From the NCBI GenBank assembly GCA_003519585.1, contig DOWL01000096.1, positions 439 through 12,753 of the forward strand: 12,315 nucleotides of DNA, given 5' to 3'. How positions within the stretch are numbered: position 1 is the stretch's first letter; every line of letters starts with the position of its first letter. The notes beneath the pieces are model-generated. The model made no database searches. It saw only the letters and a list, made by a program, of their open reading frames with translations, and had not been told where the DNA came from. The stretch is from Nocardioides sp. Lineage in GTDB: Bacteria > Actinomycetota > Actinomycetes > Propionibacteriales > Nocardioidaceae. Below are positions 1 through 6,643 of this stretch, in pieces. The translations under genes were made by a program, and so were the position numbers.

Positions 1-571
1 CGGCCGCGCGCTCGTCGGCGGCCTCGGCCGTCGCGGCCGCAGCCGTGTACGCGTCGTACCGGTCCTGCATCGCCTCCTCGGCGTTGCGCAGCGCGGAGGT
101 GCTCTCCATGACGTCGGTGATGCCCTGGGCCTGGCTGAGCGCGCCGAGCGCGCCGAGCTGCGGCGACATGATGTACGCCGCGGTGACGGCCTCGCCGTAC
201 GCCGTGCGCTGGCGCTCCAGGTCGGCATCCGCGGCCGCGGCTTCGGCCTGGGCCAGCCTGGACGCCTCCGCGGCCTGCTGGGATTCGTAGCGTGCGCCGT
301 TGAACGCTTCGCCGGCCCGCGCGGCGGTGACCTGGGTGGCCTCGAGCCGTTGCTGGGCGGCGGCGAGCCGGGCGCGCACGGAGGCGACATCGGTGGCCTT
401 GGCCTCCACGGCCGCCTCGGCGCGGTCGACGTCGCCCTGAGAGACGTCGCCGCCGGAGCCATCGGGGTCGGCACCCCAGGCGCTGGCCACCACGCTGGGC
501 ACCACGGTGGGCACCGCCAGTCCGGCGGCGCAGGCGAGCGCCGTCCCCGCTACAACAATCCGTGCACGCAC
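1..571 (-). CDS. Secreted coiled-coil protein, probable NlpC/P60-type cell-wall hydrolase (N-terminal part, truncated by window edge)
   Basis: An open frame runs on the minus strand from a GTG at 571 to the window edge without a stop, giving 190 residues. Residues 1-30 form an export signal: Arg at 2 and 4, a hydrophobic run (IVVAGTALACAAGLAV), then ASA before WGADPDG. From about residue 45 to beyond 125 it is Ala/Glu/Gln/Arg-rich with heptad-like spacing (AEAAVEAKATDVASVRARL, AAQQRLEATQ), a long coiled coil. A less charged stretch (YIMSPQLGALGALSQ) follows, then a second helical region. This layout is known from actinobacterial RipA-like and other NlpC/P60 endopeptidases, in which the coiled coil precedes a C-terminal Cys-His peptidase. 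The catalytic domain would lie outside the window, so the enzyme class is inferred. AGGGG eight bases before the GTG is a suitable ribosome binding site and supports this start. Confidence 0.75.
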   Translation of the reverse strand, partial: MRARIVVAGTALACAAGLAVPTVVPSVVASAWGADPDGSGGDVSQGDVDRAEAAVEAKATDVASVRARLAAAQQRLEATQVTAARAGEAFNGARYESQQAAEASRLAQAEAAAADADLERQRTAYGEAVTAAYIMSPQLGALGALSQAQGITDVMESTSALRNAEEAMQDRYDAYTAAAATAEAADERAA

Positions 572-619
572 GGTCTCGACCCCTGTGTCCCTATCGGGAC
601 CGGCTCCTTCCCCGAGCCG
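572..619 (-). promoter_or_regulatory. Structured 5' leader: two back-to-back hairpins before the wall-hydrolase start
   Basis: Read on the minus strand, the leader contains CGGCTC-(7 nt)-GAGCCG at 619-601. This is followed without a gap by GTCCC-GATA-GGGAC at 600-587, a 5-bp stem with a GATA tetraloop. Then come the AGGGG ribosome binding site and the GTG start. GGTC at 602-599 could alternatively pair with GACC at 575-572, immediately before the start codon, which would enclose the ribosome binding site. The pairing potential is seen directly; a regulatory role is inferred. Actinobacterial wall-hydrolase genes are often controlled by the c-di-AMP (ydaO) riboswitch, but its conserved CCGACAGCTAACC-like core is absent here. 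Confidence 0.4.
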
Positions 620-637
620 GTCGTGGTCGCGCACCGC

Positions 638-668
638 CAGTCACACAGATCGCTCTCAGTCACACAGA
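638..668 (-). repeat. Two 12-bp direct repeats upstream of the wall-hydrolase gene
   Basis: TCTGTGTGACTG occurs twice on the minus strand, at 668-657 and 649-638, with a 19-base period. A further GTGAC lies 18 bases upstream of the first repeat's GTGAC, giving three GTGAC units at about 18-19 base spacing. Regularly spaced short direct repeats upstream of a wall-hydrolase gene suggest a site for a response regulator. MtrA is one that is known to bind GTnAC repeats near such genes, although the spacing here is longer than usual. Regulator assignment is a guess. Confidence 0.4.
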
Positions 669-680
669 GCAATCAGGTCA

Positions 681-695
681 CTTGTGGCGCACAAG
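681..695. promoter_or_regulatory. Perfect inverted repeat CTTGTG-GCG-CACAAG, possible operator
   Basis: A perfect 6+3+6 palindrome lies about 110 bases upstream of the GTG of the wall-hydrolase gene, in an intergenic region (572-806) with no gene. It resembles a dimeric regulator site (TGTGnnnCACA). The binding protein is unknown. The rest of this 235-base gap holds the direct repeats and leader hairpins listed separately and, next to the PAP2 stop, an unremarkable stretch with no clear terminator. Confidence 0.3.
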
Positions 696-806
696 CAACA
701 ACCGTGACCGGGATGACGGGCAGCGTCAACCGGATCAGAGAAATTTCTTGAATTCGTCGGCGTGTCGGCTTGACGCACTACACCGATGTAATTCGCAGTG
801 CCCGGC

Positions 807-1853
807 TCAGTCGCGCAGGACCGGCACCGCCGAGGTGGTCGTCGTGGGGTGCGAACGGGTGCCCCAGCGCTCGAACCGTTGGCCGCTCGCGAGCCCACCG
901 AGGTAGAAGCTGACCAGGGCGATGAACACGCCCGCGACGTCGTCGGCGATGTAGTGCCAACCGAAGTAGAGGGTGGCCACCGCGGTGATGGCGAAGTTGA
1001 CCCAGACCACGATCTTGAGCCACCTGATGTGGATCGTGAACTGCACCATCAGCGCCACCAGCATGGTGATGCCGCAGTGCAGGCTGGCGAACCCGGCCAC
1101 CGACTGGACGGCGTTGCTGAGCGACCCCGTGACGACGTAGTCGCGGGTGAAGTCGAGGGAGTCCATCAGCTGTTTGGACGGGGTGTTGGGCAGGTCGGTG
1201 TAGAGCTGCACGTAGCGGAAGCCGGGACCGAGCGTGGGCAGCGCGTAGTAGGAGAGCGTGCCGAGGGTCCAGGCCAGGCACTGCGAGGTCACGAACCAGT
1301 AGCCGTAGGACAGGTTGCGCACCCAGACGACCCACGCGGTCACCACCAGCGGCACCATCGGCAGGAACCACAGGTAGACGTAGGACAGCACGTGCGCCGC
1401 GATGCCGGTGCCGAGCACCGTGTGCAGCAGCGTGGCGGGGTCGTGGCCGAAGAGCAGCGCGTGGTCGATCAGGTGCAGCTCGCGGTCGTACTTCGTCTCG
1501 ATGACGAACGGCAGGAACGACTTGATGTTGCGGTAGGTGACGTAGACCACGTAGAAGCAGATGATCCCCAGCGCCACCAGGGTGATCCGCTCCTTGTTCC
1601 AGTGGGTGCGGAGCCGGTGCCGGACGACGGACGGGATCTGTCGCGGGTTGCGCCAGGAGTTCCAGATCGTCATCGGCAGCAGGTCGAGCAGCAGCGCGCC
1701 GAGGAGCAAGATCGGCAGCCGGATGTAGGACGGACCCAGGAAGCTGCCCTCGGGGTCGACGAGCCGCTTGTCGAGGACGATCGCCTCGACGATCGCCCAC
1801 GTGGCCATGCCCACGGCCAGGACGACCATGAGGACCCACGCGCGGCGATACAC
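807..1853 (-). CDS. PAP2-superfamily membrane phosphatase/transferase (Aur1/inositolphosphotransferase-like)
   Basis: The 348-residue integral-membrane protein has hydrophobic segments near residues 6-26, 43-62, 90-107, 145-180, 185-205, 262-275, 281-298 and 306-322. The PAP2 signature is present: GFASLHCG with His259 (C2 motif) and WHYIADDVAG with His300 and Asp304 (C3 motif). YALPTLGPG (203-211) matches the Pro-rich stretch before the catalytic half in the PAP2_3/Aur1-like subgroup. Members move or remove phosphate head groups on lipids, with the active site at the outer face of the membrane. The substrate here (phosphatidylinositol-type or polyprenyl phosphate) cannot be read from sequence. 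The GTG start at 1853 has no purine-rich ribosome binding site; the sequence just upstream is pyrimidine-rich. TAGACT lies seven bases before it, so a leaderless transcript is likely. An internal ATG at codon 9 is a weaker alternative. Confidence 0.85.
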   Translation of the reverse strand: MYRRAWVLMVVLAVGMATWAIVEAIVLDKRLVDPEGSFLGPSYIRLPILLLGALLLDLLPMTIWNSWRNPRQIPSVVRHRLRTHWNKERITLVALGIICFYVVYVTYRNIKSFLPFVIETKYDRELHLIDHALLFGHDPATLLHTVLGTGIAAHVLSYVYLWFLPMVPLVVTAWVVWVRNLSYGYWFVTSQCLAWTLGTLSYYALPTLGPGFRYVQLYTDLPNTPSKQLMDSLDFTRDYVVTGSLSNAVQSVAGFASLHCGITMLVALMVQFTIHIRWLKIVVWVNFAITAVATLYFGWHYIADDVAGVFIALVSFYLGGLASGQRFERWGTRSHPTTTTSAVPVLRD

Positions 1854-1866
1854 GGAGGGCAGTCTA
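1854..1866 (-). promoter_or_regulatory. Probable leaderless promoter (-10 TAGACT) of the PAP2 gene
   Basis: On the minus strand TAGACT (1866-1861) fits the actinobacterial -10 consensus TAnnnT. It ends seven bases before the GTG start at 1853, so transcription would begin at or next to the start codon. No ribosome binding site and no good -35 box are visible. The same arrangement (TAGTCT, six bases, ATG) occurs before the gene at 11697. Confidence 0.4.
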
Positions 1867-1897
1867 GAGATCCGCTCCGCACGGCAGGCGACCCAGT

Positions 1898-2908
1898 TCA
1901 GCCCCCGACCGGTGCCGTCCGGGTCACGTCCACCGCCAGCCGCACTGCCTCGCCGACCGCGGGGTGCTGGTCGAGAGGCGCCACCGCGTCCACCTCGCCC
2001 ACCCCCTCGACCTCCACGACCAGCCGCACCTGCTCCGGCGTCGTACGCGCCGCGGTCACCCGGCCCCGCAGCCCACCGTCCGCGTCGACCCGGAACGCAC
2101 TGCGGCGTACGGCGAGCGGGATAGTCCGTGACGTTTGTGTGGGCGGCTCGGCGGAATCACCCACACAAACGTCACGGACTATCCCGGCGGCGGGACCTTC
2201 GAGCACCCGCGCATAGCCGAGGAACAGGGCGGTCTCGGGATCGATGGGAGTCCGCCAGACCTCGTCGATGGGGCCCTGTTGGACGATCTCGCCGGCGCGC
2301 ATCACGGCCAGGCGATCGGCGACCGTGAAGGCCTCCTCGTGGTCGTGGGTGACCATCAGCGCAGTGATCCGCTTCTGGGTCAGGATCTGCCGCAGGTCGG
2401 CCGCCAACCGCTGGCGGAGCCCGGTGTCGAGGGACGACAGCGGTTCGTCCAGGAGCAGCAGCCGCGGGCGTACGGCGAGGCAGCGGGCCAGCGCGACCCG
2501 CTGCCGCTCGCCTCCCGAGAGGGTGGCGGGCAGCCGGTCGCCGTACCCCTCGAGGCCGACCAACTCCAGCAGCTCTTCGACGCGGGCCGCTGCTCCCGGG
2601 GTGCGCCGCAGCCGCAGGGCGTAGCCGATGTTGCGGGCCACGGTGAGGTGGTGGAACAGCTGCCCGTCCTGGAACATCAGCGCGAAGCCCCGCCTGTGCG
2701 TCGGGACCTCGGAGAAAGGTCGACTGTCTACGTAGATCTGACCCGAGGCGAGCGGCTCGAGGCCGGCCACGGCACGCAGCAGCGATGACTTCCCGCAACC
2801 CGACGGGCCGAGCACGGCAAGCACATCGCCGTCGGGCAGCTCGAGCGAGGCATGGCGTACGGCGGAGATGCCGTCGTAGGCCACCGAGACATCCGCGAGG
2901 CGCAACAT
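1898..2908 (-). CDS. thiQ: Thiamine ABC importer, ATP-binding subunit
   Basis: The cytoplasmic ATPase would power thiamine uptake by the ThiBPQ importer. From the ATG at 2908 it has 336 residues: Walker A GPSGCGKSS (34-42), Q-loop Gln80, signature LSGGE (130-134), Walker B LLLLDEP (150-156) with Glu155, D-loop SSLD, and switch His188. It is about 100 residues longer than enteric ThiQ (about 232). The extra part is an insertion (residues 241-264) encoded by a perfect DNA palindrome, followed by a TOBE-like C-terminal region (AVRRSAFRVD onward). The ATG overlaps the thiP stop in TGATG, indicating translational coupling; a GTG one codon upstream (2911) is an equally open start. Third gene of the thiB-thiP-thiQ operon, downstream of the TPP riboswitch. 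The thiamine assignment rests mainly on the ThiB homology and the riboswitch. Confidence 0.85.
   Translation of the reverse strand: MLRLADVSVAYDGISAVRHASLELPDGDVLAVLGPSGCGKSSLLRAVAGLEPLASGQIYVDSRPFSEVPTHRRGFALMFQDGQLFHHLTVARNIGYALRLRRTPGAAARVEELLELVGLEGYGDRLPATLSGGERQRVALARCLAVRPRLLLLDEPLSSLDTGLRQRLAADLRQILTQKRITALMVTHDHEEAFTVADRLAVMRAGEIVQQGPIDEVWRTPIDPETALFLGYARVLEGPAAGIVRDVCVGDSAEPPTQTSRTIPLAVRRSAFRVDADGGLRGRVTAARTTPEQVRLVVEVEGVGEVDAVAPLDQHPAVGEAVRLAVDVTRTAPVGG
2117..2186. repeat. Perfect 27-bp inverted repeat (palindromic element) inserted in frame within thiQ
   Basis: The left arm (2117-2143; core ATAGTCCGTGACGTTTGTG) and right arm (2160-2186) are exact reverse complements over 27 bases, separated by a 16-base loop. 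The element lies inside thiQ, after the nucleotide-binding domain and before the TOBE-like region, and adds about 24 codons (GIVRDVCVGDSAEPPTQTSR...) without a stop. Both strands stay open across it, and both give the peptide GIVRDVCVG because of the symmetry. No second copy, transposase or target duplication is visible in the window. There is no T-run after the stem, so it does not look like an ordinary intrinsic terminator. A REP/palindromic-element type repeat that tolerates insertion into coding DNA is the best reading. Confidence 0.85.
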
Positions 2909-4548
2909 CACACGGTCCCGAGCGAGCGGCCGCCGAACCGGTCGACCACGAGTACGACGATCGCAGTGGTGGCCGCGAGCACGACCGAGGCGGAGAGCGC
3001 CATGCCGAAGTTCTCGCCACCGGGACGGCCGATCAGCTGGTAGATCACCACCGGCAGCGTGGGGTGTTCGTCACGGGCGAGGAACGACGTCGCACCGAAC
3101 TCCCCCAGGGACACCGCGAACGCGAACCCCGCAGCGGCCACCAACGGCCGCCACACCAGCGGCAGGTCGACGGTCGCGAAGGCACGCAGCGGTCCGGCTC
3201 CGAGCGAGGCGGCCGCCTGGCGCTGCCGATCGTCGATGCCGGTGAGCACGGGCACCAGCGTGCGCACCACCAGCGGCAGTGCGACCAGGGCCTGCGCGAC
3301 CGGGACCAGCAACGGCGAGTCGCGCAGGCTCAGCGGCGGCCGGTCCAAGGTGATGAGGAAGCCGAAGCCGAGCGTCACCGCGGAGACGCCGAGCGGCAGC
3401 ATGAAGAAGCCGTCGAGCGCGCCGCGCAGCCGGCGCTCCCCTCCGGTGAGCGAGCGACGGCTGACCACGACCGAGATCAGGCCGCCGAGGAGCAGCGCCA
3501 TCCAGGTCGCGTCGACGGCGGTGCGCAGGGAGATCACCAGCGCGTCGGTGACCGGGACCAGCAACGCGTTGCCGTCGCCGACCGTGGTGAGCCGCTGATA
3601 GTTCGCGAGGGTCCACGCATCGTCGGCGCGCAGGGACCCGACCACGAGGGTCAGGATCGGCGCCGCTACGAGGGCCAGCACCAGCACGGTGAGCGCGACC
3701 GGGACGACATCCGGACGGCGGGGGCGACGCGGGCGCGCCGTACGCCGCTCCACGGTCGGGTCGGGCGAGGCGCGCAACCGTCCGACCAGAAGCAGCAGCG
3801 CGGTGATCGCCAGCAGTTGGAGGATGGACAGCGCGGCCGCCGCGGGCAGGTCGAGCAGTTGGGTGGTCAGCAGGTAGATCTCGGTCTCCACCGACGAGTA
3901 GCGCAGCCCACCCAGGGTGAGCACCACTCCGAACGACGTCGCGCAGAACAGGAAGACCACGCTCGCCGCACCGACCAGCGCGGGTCGCAGCGCGGGAAGC
4001 GTGACCGTGCGGAACACCTGCGCTGGACTGGCCCCCAGCGCCGCGGCCGCCTCGCCGGGTCGAGGGTCGAGCGACTCCCAGGCGATGCCGACGGCGCGGA
4101 TCACCACGGCCACGTTGAAGAAGGTGAGGCCCGCGATGATCGCCACCGGGGTCCCGTCGAGGCCCAGCGGACCGAGCGGACCCGAGTCGTTGATGAGCAA
4201 CCGGAAGGCCACCCCCACCACGACCGTGGGCAGCACGAACGGCACCAGCAGCAGCGCCCGCAGCACGAGCCGTCCCGGGAACGAGAGTCGATAGAGGACA
4301 TAGGCGGCAGGCAGACCGAGCAGCACGCTGGCGAGCGTCGCGAGCCCTGCCGACCAGACGGTGAACCACAGCACCCGGTGGGTGCGCGGGCGGCCGAGCA
4401 CCTCGACGACCCCGCCGGGATCGAACCGGCCGTCGACCACGAATCCGCGGCCGACCATCCCCGACACCGGCAAGACGAAGAAGACGGCGAGCACCAGCAC
4501 CGGCCCGAGCGCCAGCCCGGCCAGGGTGAGCAACCGCCGCGCGGTCAT
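2908..4548 (-). CDS. thiP: Thiamine ABC importer, fused two-domain permease
   Basis: The 546-residue inner-membrane permease would form the translocation path of the thiamine importer. It contains two tandem binding-protein-dependent permease domains, each with about six membrane segments. Each carries the cytoplasmic EAA loop that docks the ATPase: EAAAALGASPAQVFRTVTLP in the first half and QAAASLGAGPLRAFATVDLP in the second. A charged Arg/Pro-rich linker (RTARPRRPRRPD) separates the halves. Length and architecture match ThiP (E. coli about 536 residues) and related ferric-iron permeases of the FbpB type. The ATG at 4548, leading into MTARRLLTLAGLALG and the first membrane helix, is preferred over the 50-codon upstream extension, which runs through thiB in another frame and is low-complexity. 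It begins 19 bases after the thiB stop and ends overlapping the thiQ start (TGATG). Confidence 0.88.
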   Translation of the reverse strand: MTARRLLTLAGLALGPVLVLAVFFVLPVSGMVGRGFVVDGRFDPGGVVEVLGRPRTHRVLWFTVWSAGLATLASVLLGLPAAYVLYRLSFPGRLVLRALLLVPFVLPTVVVGVAFRLLINDSGPLGPLGLDGTPVAIIAGLTFFNVAVVIRAVGIAWESLDPRPGEAAAALGASPAQVFRTVTLPALRPALVGAASVVFLFCATSFGVVLTLGGLRYSSVETEIYLLTTQLLDLPAAAALSILQLLAITALLLLVGRLRASPDPTVERRTARPRRPRRPDVVPVALTVLVLALVAAPILTLVVGSLRADDAWTLANYQRLTTVGDGNALLVPVTDALVISLRTAVDATWMALLLGGLISVVVSRRSLTGGERRLRGALDGFFMLPLGVSAVTLGFGFLITLDRPPLSLRDSPLLVPVAQALVALPLVVRTLVPVLTGIDDRQRQAAASLGAGPLRAFATVDLPLVWRPLVAAAGFAFAVSLGEFGATSFLARDEHPTLPVVIYQLIGRPGGENFGMALSASVVLAATTAIVVLVVDRFGGRSLGTV

Positions 4549-4567
4549 GGGCTCGTCATCACCACAG

Positions 4568-5632
4568 TCATCGGGAGGTGACGTCACTCCAGTCGCGCAG
4601 CCACTCCTCGCGGTGCTCGGCGATGTCGGCCGGGTCGAGGGAGTAGGCGTCGTCGGGTTGCTTGGCGAAGCTCGCCCAGTCGGCGGGCAACGCGGCACCC
4701 GCGTCGACCGGGAACACGTACATCGCCTCGGGGAGGGCCTCCTGGAACGGCCGGCTCACCATGAAGTCCACCAGCGCCTGAGCGCCCTCGGGGTTGTCGG
4801 CGCCGGCCAGGACGCCGGCGTACTCGATCTGGCGGAAGCAGGTGTCGAGCAGCGCGCTGGTCGTGGTGCCGCCCTGGCCGTCGACGGTGAACGCCGGCGA
4901 GGAGTCGTAGGACAGCACGATGGGCCGGTCGCCGCCGCCTCCGCCCTGGGTGAAGTCGACCTCGTAGGCATCCGACCAGCCCTGGGTCAGTTCGGCGCCG
5001 TTGTCCATGAGCCGGGTCCAGTAGTCCTGCCAGCCGTCGTCGCCGTACTCCGCGATCGTGGCGAGCAGGAAGGCGAGCCCCGGCGAGCTGGTGGTCGCTC
5101 CCGGGGTCACGAACAGGTCGCGGTACGCCGGCTGGGTGAGGTCGTCGAGGGTCTGCGGCTCAGGCACCCCGTGGTCGGCGAACCAGGTGTCGTCGACGTT
5201 GACGCAGACGTTGCCGGTGTCGACGGGCGTCAGGTCGTGCTCGTCGTCACCGGGGAGCGCGTAGTCGGCGGCACCCTCCGGCAGCTTCGCGTCGTACGGC
5301 GCCAGCACGCCCTCGTCGATCGCCCTCGACCCGAAGGTGTTGTCGATGCCGAAGACCGCGTCGCCGGTCGGATCGTCCTTGGTCAGCACCAGCTTGTTGG
5401 TGAGCGCGCCCGCGTCGCCGGACGCCCGGATCACGAGGTCGTAGCCGCTCTCCTTCTCGAACTGCTGCTGCAGTTCGTCCGACATGACGAACGACTCGTG
5501 GGTCACCAACACCACCCGCTTGCCGCCGTCACCGCCTCCGTCGCTCCCATCGTCGTCTCCGCCCACCAGCGAGCAGGACGTGGTGACCAGTGCCGCCGCG
5601 ACGAGCGCAGCCGCGGTCGCAAGGTGCCGCAT
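4568..5632 (-). CDS. thiB: Thiamine-binding lipoprotein of ABC importer
   Basis: The 354-residue extracellular solute-binding protein has a type II signal: basic start, hydrophobic core, and a lipobox-like LVTTSC with Cys20 as the lipidation site. An Asp/Gly-rich tether (GGDDDGSDGGGDGG) follows. The mature domain matches ThiB-family landmarks in order: VVLVTHESFVMSDEL, GDAGALTNKL, GDAVFGIDN, SSPGLAFLL, TQGWSDAYEVDF, VLSYDSSPAF, and FMVSRPFQEALPEAMYVFPV near the C-terminus. It should capture thiamine or its phosphates outside the membrane and deliver them to ThiP. It is the first gene of the operon. The ATG at 5632 lies six bases after AGGGAG, which is part of the 3' end of the TPP riboswitch, so its translation is probably directly riboswitch-gated. 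Confidence 0.92.
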   Translation of the reverse strand: MRHLATAAALVAAALVTTSCSLVGGDDDGSDGGGDGGKRVVLVTHESFVMSDELQQQFEKESGYDLVIRASGDAGALTNKLVLTKDDPTGDAVFGIDNTFGSRAIDEGVLAPYDAKLPEGAADYALPGDDEHDLTPVDTGNVCVNVDDTWFADHGVPEPQTLDDLTQPAYRDLFVTPGATTSSPGLAFLLATIAEYGDDGWQDYWTRLMDNGAELTQGWSDAYEVDFTQGGGGGDRPIVLSYDSSPAFTVDGQGGTTTSALLDTCFRQIEYAGVLAGADNPEGAQALVDFMVSRPFQEALPEAMYVFPVDAGAALPADWASFAKQPDDAYSLDPADIAEHREEWLRDWSDVTSR

Positions 5633-5636
5633 CTGT

Positions 5637-5721
5637 GACTCCCTTCGCCGGTGCTAACCGGAGCAGGTTCATAGGGTCTGCGGCTTTTCCGCACTCTCAG
5701 CGCCGTCGGCGCTCCCCTGTC
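5637..5721 (-). promoter_or_regulatory. TPP (thiamine pyrophosphate) riboswitch, THI element
   Basis: Read on the minus strand, all hallmark THI-box elements appear in order: ACAGGGGAGC; the P2 stem GCGCC/GGCGC; the conserved CTGAGA (5700-5695); a P3 hairpin TGCGG-AAAAG-CCGCA; ACCCTATGAACCTG (5677-5664); the P4/P5 arm CCGG-TTAGCA-CCGG; and GAAGGGAG. The last element contains the AGGGAG ribosome binding site of thiB, six bases before its ATG. Ligand binding to such elements represses thiamine uptake and synthesis genes. Here the overlap with the ribosome binding site points to translational control, since no separate terminator hairpin with a T-run is seen before thiB. The P1 stem looks short. 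Confidence 0.95.
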
Positions 5722-5724
5722 GTG

Positions 5725-5736
5725 ACGACCACAGTA
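5725..5736 (-). promoter_or_regulatory. Probable -10 box (TACTGT) for the thiBPQ operon
   Basis: TACTGT at 5736-5731 on the minus strand fits TAnnnT and would start transcription at about 5724, just before the conserved 5' part of the riboswitch. A convincing -35 hexamer is not seen, as is common in GC-rich actinobacteria. Confidence 0.4.
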
Positions 5737-5758
5737 ACCCGCCGCGGTCACGCTGCGA

Positions 5759-6643
5759 TCACCGCGCCAGCGTGACCTCCTCGTCGACCCGGGCCAGCTT
5801 GTGCGGATTGCGGACGAAGTAGAGGCCGGTCACCCGGTCGCCGTCGATGCGGATGGTCGCGATGGTGTCGAGGACGTCGTCGGAGATGAGGCGCAGGCCG
5901 AGATGGCCGTTGACCCACACCGGTTCGGCGCGGTTGTCGGCATCCGCGGGGGTGACCGCCACGAGGAACCGCAGCACCTTCTCCACCCCCTGGATGGGCC
6001 GCAGCGCGGCCTGCTTGACCCCGCCGCCGTCGGTGATGAGGACGACGTCGGGGGCGAGCACGTCCATCAGCGACTGCAGGTCGCCGGTGGCCACGGCAGC
6101 CATGAACCGCTCGATCACGGCGTCGCGCTCGCGCCCGCCGACCGTCTCCCGCGGCCGGCGGGCCTCGACGTGGCTGCGGGCGCGGTGCGCGATCTGCCGC
6201 ACCGCCGCGGGCGTCTTGTCGACGGCGGCCGCGATCTCGTCGTACGGCAGGTCGAAGACCTCGCGCAGCACGAACACCGCGCGTTCGGTCGGGCTGAGCG
6301 TCTCGAGGACCAGCAGCATCGCGGTCGACACGCTGTCCGCGAGCTCGACGTCCTCGGCCACGTCCGGCGAGGTGAGCAACGGCTCGGGCAGCCACGGGCC
6401 GACGTACGACTCGCGTCTCCGCGACAGCGATCGGATCCGGTTGAGCGAGAGCCGAGTGGTGATCCGGACGAGGTACGCGCGGACGTCGCGCACCTCGGTC
6501 AGCTCGACATCGGCCCACCGCAGCCACGTCTCCTGCAGCACGTCCTCAGCGTCGGCGGCCGAGCCGAGCATCTCGTAGGCGACGGTGAAGAGCAGGTTGC
6601 GGTGGGCGACGAACGCGTCGGTCGCGTCGGATGCCGAGGTCAC
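5759..6643 (-). CDS. ECF41-type RNA polymerase sigma factor with SnoaL-like C-terminal domain
   Basis: The 294-residue protein starts at the GTG at 6643. Region 2 spans about residues 8-75 (YEMLGSAADAEDVLQETWLRW, VRAYLVRITTRLSLNRIR). Region 4 spans about 105-160 (LETLSPTERAVFVLREVFDLPYDEIA, TPAAVRQIAHRAR). A C-terminal NTF2/SnoaL-like domain of about 120 residues follows. The three landmarks described for ECF41 sigma factors are all recognisable: WLPEP (84-88), DGGGVK (205-210) and NPHKL (279-283, for NPDKL). In this group the C-terminal extension replaces an anti-sigma factor and both inhibits and supports activity. Its GTG overlaps the stop of the upstream carboxymuconolactone decarboxylase gene (GTGA). 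Linkage to such a gene is typical of ECF41. Longer starts upstream run through the neighbour in another frame and were rejected. Confidence 0.92.
   Translation of the reverse strand: MTSASDATDAFVAHRNLLFTVAYEMLGSAADAEDVLQETWLRWADVELTEVRDVRAYLVRITTRLSLNRIRSLSRRRESYVGPWLPEPLLTSPDVAEDVELADSVSTAMLLVLETLSPTERAVFVLREVFDLPYDEIAAAVDKTPAAVRQIAHRARSHVEARRPRETVGGRERDAVIERFMAAVATGDLQSLMDVLAPDVVLITDGGGVKQAALRPIQGVEKVLRFLVAVTPADADNRAEPVWVNGHLGLRLISDDVLDTIATIRIDGDRVTGLYFVRNPHKLARVDEEVTLAR

Noticed and set aside
638..668. Plus-strand AGTCACA repeats as further ECF41 -35 boxes
   Set aside because: They differ from TGTCACA at the first bases, point away from the gene and lack a CGTC partner at suitable spacing toward any plus-strand gene.
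572..760. c-di-AMP (ydaO) riboswitch before the wall-hydrolase gene
   Set aside because: Expected from gene type, but the conserved ydaO core sequences are not present; only generic hairpins are seen.
2117..2186. Rho-independent terminator inside thiQ
   Set aside because: The stem is followed by GC-rich coding sequence with no T-run on either strand, and the thiQ frame continues through it for about 70 more residues.
798..2216. Long plus-strand open frame antisense to the PAP2 gene and the end of thiQ
   Set aside because: The composition is low-complexity (Arg/Asp/His/Val/Gln), while the minus strand carries clear PAP2 and ABC motifs.
2785..4581. Very long plus-strand open frame (about 600 codons) across the permease region
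   Set aside because: It is antisense to thiP, is built of Arg/His/Gln/Glu-rich low-complexity sequence typical of GC-rich antisense frames, and has no recognisable domain.
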